Below are positions 9,523 through 19,388 of a stretch of 64,000 bases of DNA, in pieces; position 1 is the first letter of the stretch; every line of letters begins with the position of its first letter. The translations under genes were made by a program, and so were the position numbers. Under the pieces are notes generated by a model that made no database searches, was not told the DNA's origin, and worked only from the letters and a program-made list of their open reading frames with translations. This DNA is from DASPJQ01 sp035299065 (GTDB lineage Bacteria; Bacteroidota; Bacteroidia; Flavobacteriales_D; UBA2798), in assembly GCA_035299065.1 (NCBI GenBank), contig DATGXI010000034.1, positions 12,324-76,323 of the forward strand, given 5' to 3'.

Positions 9523-10132
9523 ACAATTCCAACTGCTCGGCCGGCAACAAGGTAAAACTCATGCGGTGGTATTTACAGGCACCATGTTTAGCAATGGCAT
9601 CGCGGTGTTCCTGTGTGGGATAACCTTTATTCTGTATCCAGTTATAGTGTGAAAATTCCTCGTGTAATTTTTTCATCCATTCATCGCGGTAGGTTTTTGC
9701 TAAAATAGAAGCAGCAGCAATGCTCATGTATTTTCCATCGCCTTTAATTACACAGGTATGTTTTATGTTTTTATATGGAATAAACCGGTTTCCATCAATC
9801 AAAATATGTTCAGGAACCTGGGTAAGCTGGTCAAGCGCCAGGTGCATGGAATAAAACGAGGCTTTTAAAATATTTACTTCATCAATTTGCTCATTGGTAT
9901 AATACCCCACTGCATATGTTATGGCTGCTTTTTCAATTTCAATGCGCAATTCGGCACGTTGATCATGTGTAAGTTTTTTGGAATCGTCTAAGTATTTATT
10001 GCGGTAATTTTTTGGAAGAATGACGGCAGCTGCCACAACAGGCCCTGCCAGGCAACCGCGGCCAGCTTCATCGCAACCGGCTTCAACCAAATTTTTATCA
10101 AAGTATTTTTTTAGCACGTGCTGTTTTTTCAA
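9503..10132 (-). CDS. rnhB: Ribonuclease HII
   Basis: This enzyme cleaves RNA in RNA-DNA hybrids and nicks at single ribonucleotides in DNA. The 209 residues show the family's N-terminal signature EAGCDEAGRGCLAGPVV (Asp and Glu of the active site), a further acidic site in ILIDGNRFIP, and the conserved SIAAASILAKTYRDEWM block. It overlaps the 3' end of the glycosyltransferase gene by 35 bases and the start of the downstream phosphotransferase frame by 20, suggesting one minus-strand transcript. Confidence 0.96.
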   Translation of the reverse strand: MKKQHVLKKYFDKNLVEAGCDEAGRGCLAGPVVAAAVILPKNYRNKYLDDSKKLTHDQRAELRIEIEKAAITYAVGYYTNEQIDEVNILKASFYSMHLALDQLTQVPEHILIDGNRFIPYKNIKHTCVIKGDGKYMSIAAASILAKTYRDEWMKKLHEEFSHYNWIQNKGYPTQEHRDAIAKHGACKYHRMSFTLLPAEQLELFGESDL

Positions 10133-11231
10133 TTACACTCCACACAATTTCTGCTGTTTTGTCCCAGCTAAAATCGGCAGCGCGTTTTTTCCCTTTTTCA
10201 ATCAGGTCCCGTTCCAAAGCTGAATCTATGTAAAATTCATGCATTGTTTTTGCCATATCATCAACATCAAAGGCATTAAAATAAACAGCGGCATTGGCCG
10301 CAACTTCCGGAAAACAGGTTGCGTTTGAACAAATTACGGGACATTCGCACTGCATGGCCTCAATTAAAGGTATGCCAAATCCTTCAAAATAACTCGGGAA
10401 AACCAGCGCTTTAGCCCCTGAATAGGCTTTCACCAAATCTTCGCGGGTTAGGTGCCCGGCAAAAATTACATCGTTTTTAAATTTCATGCCCTCAAATGTT
10501 TTGTTCATTGAGGTTGTCCAGTTGTATTTGTTCCCCACCAAAACAAGGTTTACTTTTTTTTGGGTGTTTTGCCTGAACTTATCAAAGGCGAGCAGCAAGC
10601 GCTCAATGTTTTTTCGGGCATGAATTGATCCTACTGACAAAAAGTAATCGTTTTCCAATGAAAACTTTTTTCTCAGGTCAATTATGTTGGCCGATTTTTT
10701 AAAACTTTCATCGGCACTGTTATACCCTACTGTTATTTTTTCGGGATCAATTTGGTATGTTTTTGCAATGTCATTTTTTGAAAATTCGGATACGGTTAAA
10801 ATATGATCGGCTTTTTTTGCAAAAAGCGGAAAATATTTTTTGTAGTAGCGAATGATGTGCGGTTTTAAATCATTGGGATAATGCTCAAAGTTCAAATCAT
10901 GGATTACGGCAATTTGAGGTATGTTGGTTCGCAAACTCATGTACCCGTCAGGACTCACAAACAGCTGGGCCTTATGCTTTTTAAGTATTCTTGGCACAAC
11001 CTTTTCAAACCACCAGTAAAAAAGCCAGGGGTGGCGGGCTTTGGGCCCGGCCTTTACGGCAGTTACATTTGGCCCGTATACAAAGGCGTTGTCATAGTCC
11101 CTGTCAAATATAAAAATAAACTCATGTTCAGGGTGTTGGGCAACAATTCGCTTAAATACTTCGTGCGTATACCAGCCAAATCCTTCCATTTTACCGGTAA
11201 TTAAAAAACGTGTATTTACAGCTATACGCAA
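10098..11231 (-). CDS. Glycosyltransferase family 1/4 (GT-B fold)
   Basis: A cytoplasmic enzyme that transfers a sugar from a nucleotide donor, probably in surface-polysaccharide assembly given the Wzz-like and ligase-like genes next door. The C-terminal half has the GT4 signature (SYFEGFGIPLIEAMQCECPV) and SVGSIHARKNIERLLLAF. The N-terminus RIAVNTRFLITGKMEGFGW matches the usual family start, so I place initiation at TTG 11231. An upstream ATG at 11270 would add 13 untypical residues and leave only 39 bases to the divergent gene. Confidence 0.88.
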   Translation of the reverse strand: MRIAVNTRFLITGKMEGFGWYTHEVFKRIVAQHPEHEFIFIFDRDYDNAFVYGPNVTAVKAGPKARHPWLFYWWFEKVVPRILKKHKAQLFVSPDGYMSLRTNIPQIAVIHDLNFEHYPNDLKPHIIRYYKKYFPLFAKKADHILTVSEFSKNDIAKTYQIDPEKITVGYNSADESFKKSANIIDLRKKFSLENDYFLSVGSIHARKNIERLLLAFDKFRQNTQKKVNLVLVGNKYNWTTSMNKTFEGMKFKNDVIFAGHLTREDLVKAYSGAKALVFPSYFEGFGIPLIEAMQCECPVICSNATCFPEVAANAAVYFNAFDVDDMAKTMHEFYIDSALERDLIEKGKKRAADFSWDKTAEIVWSVIEKTARAKKIL

Positions 11232-11279
11232 TTGAAAAAGAATTAGGGATGCAATATTATTAAAATGCACGAGTTTAAT

Positions 11280-11287
11280 TACATTTG
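11280..11287 (+). promoter_or_regulatory. -7 promoter box for the polysaccharide gene pair
   Basis: TACATTTG matches TAnnTTTG and ends 22 bases before the ATG at 11310. It sits in the short divergent region with the glycosyltransferase gene. Confidence 0.45.
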
Positions 11288-11309
11288 CCCACCTTTTTAA
11301 AATCTTTTA

Positions 11310-12302
11310 ATGGAAAATAAACCCTTAAATGCCGAACCATTATTGGTGCTGATATGGAAAAACCGTAAGCTCTTTATTGTGGTTGGCCTTCTTGCCGCTA
11401 TTGTTTCTTCTGTAGCCTCATTCATGATTCCAATTAAATACAAAGCAGCGTGTACCATGTTTCCCTCAAAAACACATAGCTTGTCAATGGTTGAGCGTGG
11501 TATTCCCGCTCACGGTGTTGAGTTATTTGGTGAGGAAGAAGAGGGCGAACGCATGCTTGCCATTCTGAATTCAAGCGCACTCATGAATAGTATGATTGAT
11601 AAGTATAAACTTTTCAAACACTACAACATTGATGTAAAAAGCGAAACCAAAAATGACCAGATGGCCGGGGCCATTCGTGAACACATTCAGTTTGAACGTA
11701 CGCGTTACGGGTCAGTAAACATCATTGTTTGGGACCAAAATCCCGACACCGCAGCATTGATTGCCAATGATTTGGGACGTAGCTTTGACAAGGTAATGAA
11801 CAGCATGATTGCCGAAGGTCAAATGCAAAACTATTCGTCACTGGAACGCGAATACCAATCGCTTTTGCAACAGGTAAAAGAAGTACAGGATACCATGCGT
11901 TATTTTGAAAATTTAGGCGTGGTAAGCGATGAAGAGCCCTGGGCTGCGTTAATTCAGCGCGAAACCGAAGCGTTGATGCGTGGCGGCAAAGCATTGCAGG
12001 ACATACAACCTGTAATGGAAGCAAACCGCAAATACCGCAGTATTTACCGTTCATTTTTTACCAAAGAGCCATTCCTTCAAAAACGTGTTGAGGCATTAAA
12101 AAGTAATTTGGATCAATTGCAAAGCGATGCGCGTTCAACCATGGCACACAAATACATTGCCGATTATGCATCGCCTCCTGATAAAAAAGCATATCCGGTA
12201 CGCTGGCTGGTAGTAGTTGTATCAACCGTTTCCACCATTTTCCTTTTACTAACATTGCTTGTAATCCTTCAAAAGATTAAGCAATTGCAGGCACAGGTGT
12301 AG
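11310..12302 (+). CDS. Wzz/chain-length-determinant-like membrane protein
   Basis: A 330-residue polysaccharide co-polymerase-like protein. One membrane helix lies near the N-terminus (about 18-40), followed by a periplasmic coiled-coil region (about 180-280) and a second helix near the C-terminus (about 300-322). The architecture and the early IPIKYKAACTMFPSK segment fit the Wzz family, which sets chain length in Wzy-dependent export. There is no tyrosine-kinase domain. The downstream O-antigen ligase-like gene begins 38 bases later, so the two probably form an operon. Confidence 0.78.
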   Translation: MENKPLNAEPLLVLIWKNRKLFIVVGLLAAIVSSVASFMIPIKYKAACTMFPSKTHSLSMVERGIPAHGVELFGEEEEGERMLAILNSSALMNSMIDKYKLFKHYNIDVKSETKNDQMAGAIREHIQFERTRYGSVNIIVWDQNPDTAALIANDLGRSFDKVMNSMIAEGQMQNYSSLEREYQSLLQQVKEVQDTMRYFENLGVVSDEEPWAALIQRETEALMRGGKALQDIQPVMEANRKYRSIYRSFFTKEPFLQKRVEALKSNLDQLQSDARSTMAHKYIADYASPPDKKAYPVRWLVVVVSTVSTIFLLLTLLVILQKIKQLQAQV

Positions 12303-12340
12303 TGTTCCAGATTTTTGATTTCAAATTTCAGATTTAGCCT

Positions 12341-13768
12341 ATGACACTCCCCCTAAATAAACGCATATTGGGCATTTCACTTGCCTTTATACTGCTGTTA
12401 TTTGTGGCCTTATTAAAAGAGTGGTACATTGTTGTGGGTGTTCCGTTGGTTATTTTTACCGTTTATGCTATTCTGTACCAGCCAAAGTGGGCGCTTTTCA
12501 TGGTGGCTTTTTTTGTTCCGCTGTCCATTAACACCGATAATCTTTTTGCCTCGCCCATGGCCCTTTTTGTGCCCACCGAGCCCATTCTTATTGCGCTCAT
12601 GGTCATTTACTTTTTCGTGCACATGGTTCACAATGTTTTTGACAACCGTATTTTTTCTCATCCTATTTTTTTGGCATACTGCGTATACATGTGCTGGGTG
12701 TTCATTACCTCGCTGGTAAGCATGGACCCCGTGGTATCGCTTAAATATTTAATTGCGCATTGCTGGTTATTTTTTCCCGTATTTATTTTTTCGGCACAAA
12801 CATTTAAGGACAAAGCCAGCATTCGTATTTTTTTCGGGCTTATGATAGCCAGTATGAGCATTGTTGCATTTTACACCCTGGTGCGCCACTCGGGTTATGC
12901 GTTTGAGGAAAAACCAGCGCACTGGGTGATGGAACCTTTTTTTAAGGACCATACCTCCTACGGTGCCATACTTGCACTTATTTTTCCAATAATCATTGGC
13001 ATGATTGTGTCGAAGGAAAAAGTTGATTTTGCGCATTCGCTTTTATATGGTGTAATTGTGCTTTTTTTATTTGCCCTGGTATTTAGTTACACACGTGCGG
13101 CCTGGTTAAGCCTTGTTGCCATACTGGGCATATGGGGCGTTATTTATTTCCGCATTCGTTTCAGTACACTGGTTATTCTTGCACTTGGTGCAGGTTTTTT
13201 ATTTTTTGTTTCGTATGACAACATCATACGCGACCTCTCAAAAAATGAACAGGACTCATCGGGCGATTTTAGCGAACACATTACATCTGTTTCCAACATC
13301 AGTACCGATGCCTCCAACCTTGAACGGTTAAACCGGTGGGATTGTGCCATGACCATGTACCACAAAAAGCCGTGGATGGGTTGGGGCCCTGGAACCTACC
13401 AGTTTTATTATGCCCCCTTTCAACGTGCCGAAAACCTAACCATCATATCAACCTTTAATGCTGACGGAGGTAATGCACACAGTGAGTATTTAGGCCCGCT
13501 TGCCGAAACAGGTTTACCCGGTTTAATTTTATTTGCGTTCGTGGTTATTGTGGTTTTTTATTGCGCATTTCGCAATTACCATTACATTGAAGACCGCAGG
13601 TTGCGTATGCTGTACATTTCGGCCATTCTTGGTTTGTGTACCTATTTTATTCACGGTTTCCTTAATAATTATTTGGATACCGATAAGGCCGCTGTTCCTG
13701 TTTGGGGCATTGCAGGTTTGATTGCTTCGGTTGATTTGTTTCACCGGGGAAAGAAAAAAGTGGTGTAA
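12341..13768 (+). CDS. O-antigen ligase/polymerase-like membrane protein (Wzy_C)
   Basis: A 475-residue polytopic protein with about eleven membrane segments and one large periplasmic loop (about 300-390). The loop holds the Wzy_C-type motif around KKPWMGWGPGTYQFYY and the conserved HSEYLGPLAETG. Members either attach O-antigen to lipid A-core (WaaL) or polymerise repeat units (Wzy); sequence alone does not decide. It follows the Wzz-like gene and probably shares its promoter. Confidence 0.8.
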   Translation: MTLPLNKRILGISLAFILLLFVALLKEWYIVVGVPLVIFTVYAILYQPKWALFMVAFFVPLSINTDNLFASPMALFVPTEPILIALMVIYFFVHMVHNVFDNRIFSHPIFLAYCVYMCWVFITSLVSMDPVVSLKYLIAHCWLFFPVFIFSAQTFKDKASIRIFFGLMIASMSIVAFYTLVRHSGYAFEEKPAHWVMEPFFKDHTSYGAILALIFPIIIGMIVSKEKVDFAHSLLYGVIVLFLFALVFSYTRAAWLSLVAILGIWGVIYFRIRFSTLVILALGAGFLFFVSYDNIIRDLSKNEQDSSGDFSEHITSVSNISTDASNLERLNRWDCAMTMYHKKPWMGWGPGTYQFYYAPFQRAENLTIISTFNADGGNAHSEYLGPLAETGLPGLILFAFVVIVVFYCAFRNYHYIEDRRLRMLYISAILGLCTYFIHGFLNNYLDTDKAAVPVWGIAGLIASVDLFHRGKKKVV

Positions 13769-13861
13769 TCCTTTTACCTACGCGCTAAGGTGCTATTTGT
13801 GCCCGGCTACCAGCTACAAAACTTAATTGATTAATTCATAATTGATAATTGATAATTATTT

Positions 13862-13869
13862 TACCTTTG
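13862..13869 (+). promoter_or_regulatory. -7 promoter box placed for a leaderless purN transcript
   Basis: TACCTTTG matches TAnnTTTG and ends four bases before the purN ATG, so the predicted start site falls at the initiation codon. A short AATTGATAATTGATAATT repeat lies just upstream. Confidence 0.5.
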
Positions 13870-13873
13870 GAGG

Positions 13874-14446
13874 ATGAAACACGTAGCCATTTTCGCATCG
13901 GGTAAAGGTTCCAATGTTGAGAATTTACTGGCGCATTTCAACAATCATTCATCCATCAAAATCTCATTACTTGTTTCAAACAATGCCCAGGCTGGCGCCA
14001 TTGACATAGCAAAAAAAAATAATGTTGATGTATTGGTGCTTGACAAAGACCAAACTGCTGATGGAAATTTCATTGTTGCGGCACTTGCATCAAAAAAAAT
14101 AAATTATGTCATACTTGCCGGGTATTTAAAAATTATACCTGTTGAGCTCATACATGCTTACCCTGAAAAAATCATCAACATACACCCTGCCCTGCTTCCA
14201 AAATTTGGCGGCAAAGGTATGTATGGTTCACATATTCATAAAGCCGTGGTGCAAAGTGGCGAAACTCAATCAGGTATTACCATTCATTTTGTGAATGAAG
14301 AATATGACAAAGGCCGAATTATTGCGCAAAAAGCAGTTAAATTAGAGCCAGGCGACAGTTTTAACGAAGTAGAAAATAAAGTACGTTCACTGGAAATGCA
14401 ATGGTTCCCAAAAATTGTTGAAGAGGTGATTTCAGGCAGGAAATGA
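13874..14446 (+). CDS. purN: Phosphoribosylglycinamide formyltransferase
   Basis: This enzyme transfers a formyl group from 10-formyl-tetrahydrofolate to GAR, the third step of purine synthesis. The 190 residues are the normal length. They show FASGKGSNVENLL at the substrate-binding N-terminus, the catalytic Asn-His block in INIHPALLPKFGGKGMYG, and HFVNEEYDKGRIIAQ with the catalytic Asp. It stands alone, not in a pur operon, which is common in Bacteroidota. Confidence 0.95.
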   Translation: MKHVAIFASGKGSNVENLLAHFNNHSSIKISLLVSNNAQAGAIDIAKKNNVDVLVLDKDQTADGNFIVAALASKKINYVILAGYLKIIPVELIHAYPEKIINIHPALLPKFGGKGMYGSHIHKAVVQSGETQSGITIHFVNEEYDKGRIIAQKAVKLEPGDSFNEVENKVRSLEMQWFPKIVEEVISGRK

Positions 14447-14513
14447 ATACTACATTAACTACAGGCCACCAATAACACGGATTCAATAAATAATCAAGGC
14501 AAAAAAAGAATAA

Positions 14514-15104
14514 ATGAACTTTAATTTAACCGAAATAGGAAAAGCAACCATGATTTTGCTTGCCGTGATTGATATCATTGGCTCAATTCCCATGGTTATT
14601 GAAATAAAAAACAAAGCGGGTGGTACTATTTTTCCCTTCAGGGCCACCATGGTTTCACTTGGCATCATGATTGGTGTGCTTTTTCTTGGCGAAGGAATTT
14701 TAAAAGTAATTGGCATTGGTTTCAATGAATTTGCCGTTGCCGGGTCATTTGTTTTATTTTTTATGTCGCTTGAAATGATTCTTGGTATAAAACTGTTTCG
14801 CGATGAAGGGCTTTCAAAAACAGCCTACATTGTACCCCTTGCATTTCCACTTATTGCCGGTGCAGGAACAATGACCACTATTTTATCTATACGTGCCGAG
14901 TTTGCAACCGAAAATATTATTGTAGCCATTGTACTTAATTCGCTTTTAATATACGCAGTGTTAAAATCGCTTGGCTACCTTGAAAAATTACTGGGCGTAG
15001 GTGGCATTGCCGTTATGCGTAAAGTTTTTGGCATTGTATTATTGGCCATGGCCGTAAAATTGTTTTCGACCAATATAACCGCATTATTTAACGTAGCACA
15101 TTGA
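14514..15104 (+). CDS. MarC family membrane protein
   Basis: A 196-residue inner-membrane protein with six likely helices. The family motif region around LAVIDIIGSIPMVIEI and FPLIAGAGTMTTILSI is present. MarC-family proteins were once linked to multiple antibiotic resistance, a role since disputed; the real function is unknown. Its stop overlaps the TTG start of rnhA (TTGA), so the two genes are probably translationally coupled. Confidence 0.85.
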   Translation: MNFNLTEIGKATMILLAVIDIIGSIPMVIEIKNKAGGTIFPFRATMVSLGIMIGVLFLGEGILKVIGIGFNEFAVAGSFVLFFMSLEMILGIKLFRDEGLSKTAYIVPLAFPLIAGAGTMTTILSIRAEFATENIIVAIVLNSLLIYAVLKSLGYLEKLLGVGGIAVMRKVFGIVLLAMAVKLFSTNITALFNVAH

Positions 15105-15586
15105 TTGAGTTGTATACAGACGGAGCAGCGCAAGGCAACCCGGGTCCGGGAGGTTACGGTCTCATATTGCGTTCAGGCAAACATTACAAGGAAATGAGCG
15201 AGGGTTTTGAACGCACTACCAATAACCGCATGGAATTGCTGGCCGTTATTGTTGGCCTTGAGCAAATCAAACAACCGGGTTCGGCCGTAATGGTTTATTC
15301 AGATTCAAAATACGTAGTTGACGCAACTGAGAAAGGGTGGATCAAAGGCTGGCAGGCGCGCGGATTTAAAAAAGTAAAAAACGTTGATTTGTGGAAACGT
15401 TTTATACAAATTGCTGCCAAACACAAAGTGAAATTTACATGGATAAGGGGTCATGCAGGTCATCCTGAAAATGAGCGATGCGATCAATTGGCCGTTGCCG
15501 CAGCAAACATGGCTAAAAAATCAATTGATCATGGCTACCTCGAAAGCCTTGCCGCTGGTGAACAAAATTTTTTTGAGGGCGAATAA
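15101..15586 (+). CDS. rnhA: Ribonuclease HI
   Basis: This cytoplasmic endonuclease degrades RNA in RNA-DNA hybrids. It has 161 residues and starts at TTG 15101, the only start that keeps the invariant first strand (ELYTDGAAQGNPGPGGYG with the first catalytic Asp). The other acidic residues are in NNRMELLAVIVGLE and VYSDSKYVVD. The basic handle region WIKGWQARGFKKVKN and the final HAGHPENERCDQLA are also present. It overlaps the marC-like gene by four bases. Confidence 0.96.
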   Translation: MIELYTDGAAQGNPGPGGYGLILRSGKHYKEMSEGFERTTNNRMELLAVIVGLEQIKQPGSAVMVYSDSKYVVDATEKGWIKGWQARGFKKVKNVDLWKRFIQIAAKHKVKFTWIRGHAGHPENERCDQLAVAAANMAKKSIDHGYLESLAAGEQNFFEGE

Positions 15587-15842
15587 TTGCTTTAACATTC
15601 TTCCCAAAAAAACATTACAACCAACCTGTTTTTATACGCAGTTGAATTGGCCCATTTTGGCCTTGTTGAATGCAAAAGCATTTACAGCCTAAAAAGCAAG
15701 GAAAAATAATATTTTTAAGGCGTTTCTTAATTGCCTGATAGTGTGTTTAAGACATGCCCAAACCTTCTGAAAAACACCCCTTTAACCTATATTATCATTC
15801 CCGTTCCAAAACTTTGGTTAATTTTAAAATAACGGCCAACCT

Positions 15843-18503
15843 ATGTGGAGTATTTTAGCACGTATCATAATTCGTAAACGCTGGTTTATCCTGCTTTTAT
15901 TGCTGGGTTTAACCGGCATGTTTGGTTATTACACTACCAAAATTCAACTTAACCGTGAAATTGCCGATATGTTACCACCCGATGATACCAACCAGGTGGT
16001 ATTTCGCAAAATGCGGCAACTTTTTGGTGAAGAGGGAATGGTGATTGCTGTTGGTATTAAAGACAAAGATCTTTACACACCAAAAAAATTCAAAGCCTGG
16101 TATGATTTAGGCAATGAGTTAAAAGACCTTGAAGGTGTAGATTCCGTTTTTTCTGAAGCCAACATGTATTACCTGGTGCTTGACACGGGTAAAAAAGATT
16201 TTGTGCTGCGAAAAACATTTAACAAATATCCTTCCACGCAAGCTGAACTGGACTCATTAAAAAAGTTTACACGTTCGCAACCGTTTTACGAAGACATTAT
16301 GTTTAACAATCAAAAAGGCACATCGGTCATGATGGTGTTTGTGAATGTTAAGCGTTTTAATTCGCAGTACCGCGGCAACCTGATTCCCGACATTATGGCT
16401 GCGGCCGAAAAGTACAGGCCGTTTTTTAAAGAATTCCATTACTCGGGATTGCCACTTATACGCGATACACTTTTCAGGAGCTTAAAAGGCGAGCTGTTGC
16501 TGTTTGTCATTCTTTCGGTATTTGCATCTGCAGTTATTTTATACCTGTTTTTCCGCTCATTTACGGTATTGTTCATATGCATGCTTACCATCATCATGGG
16601 GCTTGTGTGGTCATTTGGGTCAATTGGATTACTGGGTTACAAAGTTTCGGCACTTATGAGCCTTATACCACCGCTCATGATCATTATTGCTATTCCCAAT
16701 TGCATTTACCTCATCAACAAATACCACCAGGAATACCAACGTTCAAAAAATAAAATGAAAGCGCTTACCATGGTTATTTACAAGCTGGGCGCTGCTACCT
16801 TTATTACCAATGCCAATACAGCACTCGGTTTTCTTACGTTTATTTTTACAGGCAATACAAAACTTTTGCAATTTGGTGTCATTACTTCGTTCAACGTAAT
16901 GGCCATGTTCCTTATTTCGCTCACGTTTATACCCATCCTGTTTACGTTTTTTCCATCTCCTTCGGTAAAACACACCAAGCATCTTGATAAAAAATGGTCG
17001 CTCAACATCATTTCGCGTCTTACCAACCTTATACTTTACAGGCGTAAATTAATTTATGTATTAACCATTTTAATAACCGTTGGAAGCTTTTTTGGTATTT
17101 TTTATATACGCACTACCGGTAATATTGCCAGTGATTTGCCGGCCGACTCGCCTGTTGTTGCCGACTTAAACTATTTTGAAAAAGAATCGGGCGGTATCAT
17201 GCCCATGGAAATTGTTATCAACTCGAAAGAAAAAGGGCAAATTACCAAGGACAAAACTATCCACAAAATTGATTCCATTCAACAATACCTGCGGCAGGAT
17301 AAAATTTATTCAAAGTCCATTTCAATTGTTGATGCCGTAAAATTAGTGAACCAGGCCATGCACGGTGGCGATGTGGCGTATTATGATTTTCTTGAGCAGT
17401 CTGACAAACGTTTGTTGTTGAAGTTTCGTGATAAGCTCAAAGGTAAACGGGGTAATCTTAAAAGTTTTGTTGACAGTACTGAAACGCTTACGCGTATTAC
17501 CGCCAGCATGGCCGACATTGGTTCGGTTGAAATTGTTCAAAAGCAAACAACTCTTCTGGCCGTAATTGATTCCATTCTTAATCCTGATAAGGCCAGGGTA
17601 ACCGTGGTTATTGACCGTATAAACCGCAACAAATTAAAAGGCGATGAACGCATTGCTGCCGTTAATGCCTTGTTTGATGAAAACAACCGGTTCAGGAATC
17701 GTACCGTTGAATTGATTGCCGGAAGTGATACCAGCGCACGGTACATTGAACTGGATGAAAACCCTGAGTTGCTGGAAAAAGAAATGGTAAAACCTGATTT
17801 TGGCGAAAAACTGCGTATCGCATACAAAACCACCCAATACGAAACACAGGTTACCGGTACCTCTACCTTGTTTGCCAAAGGAACCAACTACATGATTGAC
17901 GACATGGTGCAAAGTTTAATATTTGCCATACTAACCATATCGGCACTTATGTTCTTTTTATTTACCTCGGCACGCATGATTATAATTTCATTGGTGCCCA
18001 ACATTATTCCGCAAATTATGATTGCCGGCCTGATGGGTATTTTTGATTTACCGATTAAACCTTCTACCATACTTGTATTTAGTCTTGCCTACGGTATTTC
18101 GGTTGACAACAGTATTCATTTCCTGGCCAAATACCGGCAGGAGTTAAAAGCACAACATTTTAACATAAAGCAATGTGTAATTGTTAGTTTACGCGAAACA
18201 TTCCTTAGCCAGGTATACACAAGTATTGTGTTATTGCTCGGGTTCAGTATGTTTTGTTTCTCCAGTTTTGGAGCCACCGTAGCCCTGGGAATTTTGGTTT
18301 CATTGTCACTTTTTATTGCCATGTTCTGCAATTTAATTATTCTGCCTGCCTTGTTGCTTTCACTTGACCGTTACATTGCTGTAAAAGCTTACCAGGAGCC
18401 TTTCCTGAGCATTTATGACGAGGAAGAAGACATTGATTTAAGTGAACTGGAAATACGAAAACCTGACGAAGAATTACCACTTGAGGAATTAAAAGACGAA
18501 TAA
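15843..18503 (+). CDS. MMPL/RND-type exporter (HAE3-like)
   Basis: An 886-residue inner-membrane protein with the duplicated RND layout. One N-terminal helix (about 12-30) leads to a periplasmic loop and five grouped helices (about 215-380); a second such half follows (helix about 395-420, loop to about 680, five helices to about 845). Typical signatures are LPPDDTNQVVFRKM after helix 1 and YGISVDNSIHFLAKYRQEL in the second half. The acidic C-terminal tail (DEEEDIDLSELE) is cytoplasmic. Related proteins move hydrophobic molecules such as hopanoids or lipids; the substrate here is unknown. Confidence 0.85.
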   Translation: MWSILARIIIRKRWFILLLLLGLTGMFGYYTTKIQLNREIADMLPPDDTNQVVFRKMRQLFGEEGMVIAVGIKDKDLYTPKKFKAWYDLGNELKDLEGVDSVFSEANMYYLVLDTGKKDFVLRKTFNKYPSTQAELDSLKKFTRSQPFYEDIMFNNQKGTSVMMVFVNVKRFNSQYRGNLIPDIMAAAEKYRPFFKEFHYSGLPLIRDTLFRSLKGELLLFVILSVFASAVILYLFFRSFTVLFICMLTIIMGLVWSFGSIGLLGYKVSALMSLIPPLMIIIAIPNCIYLINKYHQEYQRSKNKMKALTMVIYKLGAATFITNANTALGFLTFIFTGNTKLLQFGVITSFNVMAMFLISLTFIPILFTFFPSPSVKHTKHLDKKWSLNIISRLTNLILYRRKLIYVLTILITVGSFFGIFYIRTTGNIASDLPADSPVVADLNYFEKESGGIMPMEIVINSKEKGQITKDKTIHKIDSIQQYLRQDKIYSKSISIVDAVKLVNQAMHGGDVAYYDFLEQSDKRLLLKFRDKLKGKRGNLKSFVDSTETLTRITASMADIGSVEIVQKQTTLLAVIDSILNPDKARVTVVIDRINRNKLKGDERIAAVNALFDENNRFRNRTVELIAGSDTSARYIELDENPELLEKEMVKPDFGEKLRIAYKTTQYETQVTGTSTLFAKGTNYMIDDMVQSLIFAILTISALMFFLFTSARMIIISLVPNIIPQIMIAGLMGIFDLPIKPSTILVFSLAYGISVDNSIHFLAKYRQELKAQHFNIKQCVIVSLRETFLSQVYTSIVLLLGFSMFCFSSFGATVALGILVSLSLFIAMFCNLIILPALLLSLDRYIAVKAYQEPFLSIYDEEEDIDLSELEIRKPDEELPLEELKDE

Positions 18504-18521
18504 AGACCAATTCTTACAAAC

Positions 18522-19385
18522 ATGAAAGGAATTATACTTGCCGGTGGGTCCGGTACACGTTTGCATCCGCTAACACTCGCCATTAGCAAGCAGTTGATGC
18601 CTGTGTATGACAAACCAATGATTTATTACCCGCTTTCTACGTTGCTGACAGCTGGTATAAAAGACATTCTTATAATAAGCACGCCACACGACTTACCCAT
18701 GTTTGAAAAACTACTTGGTTCGGGAAACCAAATTGGCTGTAATTTTTCATATGCCGTACAGGAAGTTCCAAACGGACTTGCACAGGCATTTGTAATTGGC
18801 TCAAGTTTTATAGGAAATGAAAACGCGGCTCTTGTTTTGGGTGACAATATTTTTTACGGTTCAGGCATGGACAAAACCCTGGTTGAGGCCGCTACCAATA
18901 TCCATGGCGGAGTTGTGTTTGCCTACCACGTAAGTGATCCTGAACGTTACGGTGTGGTTGAATTTGATAAAAACATGCAGGCTATTTCCATTGAGGAAAA
19001 GCCAAAACAGCCAAAATCAAATTATGCCGTGCCTGGTTTGTATTTTTACGACAATTCAGTTGTAAACATTGCAAAAAATCTGAAACCAAGTGCACGTGGC
19101 GAATACGAAATTACCGATGTGAATAAGGAATATTTAAAAAACGGAAAGCTAAACGTTTCTATACTTGACCGTGGAACGGCATGGCTTGACACAGGAACAT
19201 TTACCTCACTTATGCAAGCTGCACAATACGTACAGGTAATTGAAGAACGCCAGGGCTTAAAAATTGGCTGCATTGAAGAAATTGCCTACCGCAAAGGATT
19301 TATTAATGCTGAGCAACTTGAAAAAATTGCACAACCCCTGACCAAAAGTGGTTATGGAAACTATCTTTTAAATTTACTGAAATAA
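18522..19385 (+). CDS. rmlA: Glucose-1-phosphate thymidylyltransferase
   Basis: This enzyme makes dTDP-glucose from dTTP and glucose-1-phosphate, the first step of dTDP-rhamnose and related deoxysugar synthesis for surface glycans. The 287 residues are the family length. The pyrophosphorylase motif LAGGSGTRLHPLT, then KQLMPVYDKPMIYYPLSTLL, LVLGDNIFYG and VEFDKN are all visible. It lies 18 bases after the exporter and 3 before the polyprenyl synthase gene, so all three are likely cotranscribed. No rmlB, rmlC or rmlD is in the window. Confidence 0.95.
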   Translation: MKGIILAGGSGTRLHPLTLAISKQLMPVYDKPMIYYPLSTLLTAGIKDILIISTPHDLPMFEKLLGSGNQIGCNFSYAVQEVPNGLAQAFVIGSSFIGNENAALVLGDNIFYGSGMDKTLVEAATNIHGGVVFAYHVSDPERYGVVEFDKNMQAISIEEKPKQPKSNYAVPGLYFYDNSVVNIAKNLKPSARGEYEITDVNKEYLKNGKLNVSILDRGTAWLDTGTFTSLMQAAQYVQVIEERQGLKIGCIEEIAYRKGFINAEQLEKIAQPLTKSGYGNYLLNLLK

Positions 19386-19388
19386 CAA

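Noticed and set aside
12413..12719. Overlapping frames inside the O-antigen ligase-like gene
   Set aside because: Shadows of a long hydrophobic coding region.
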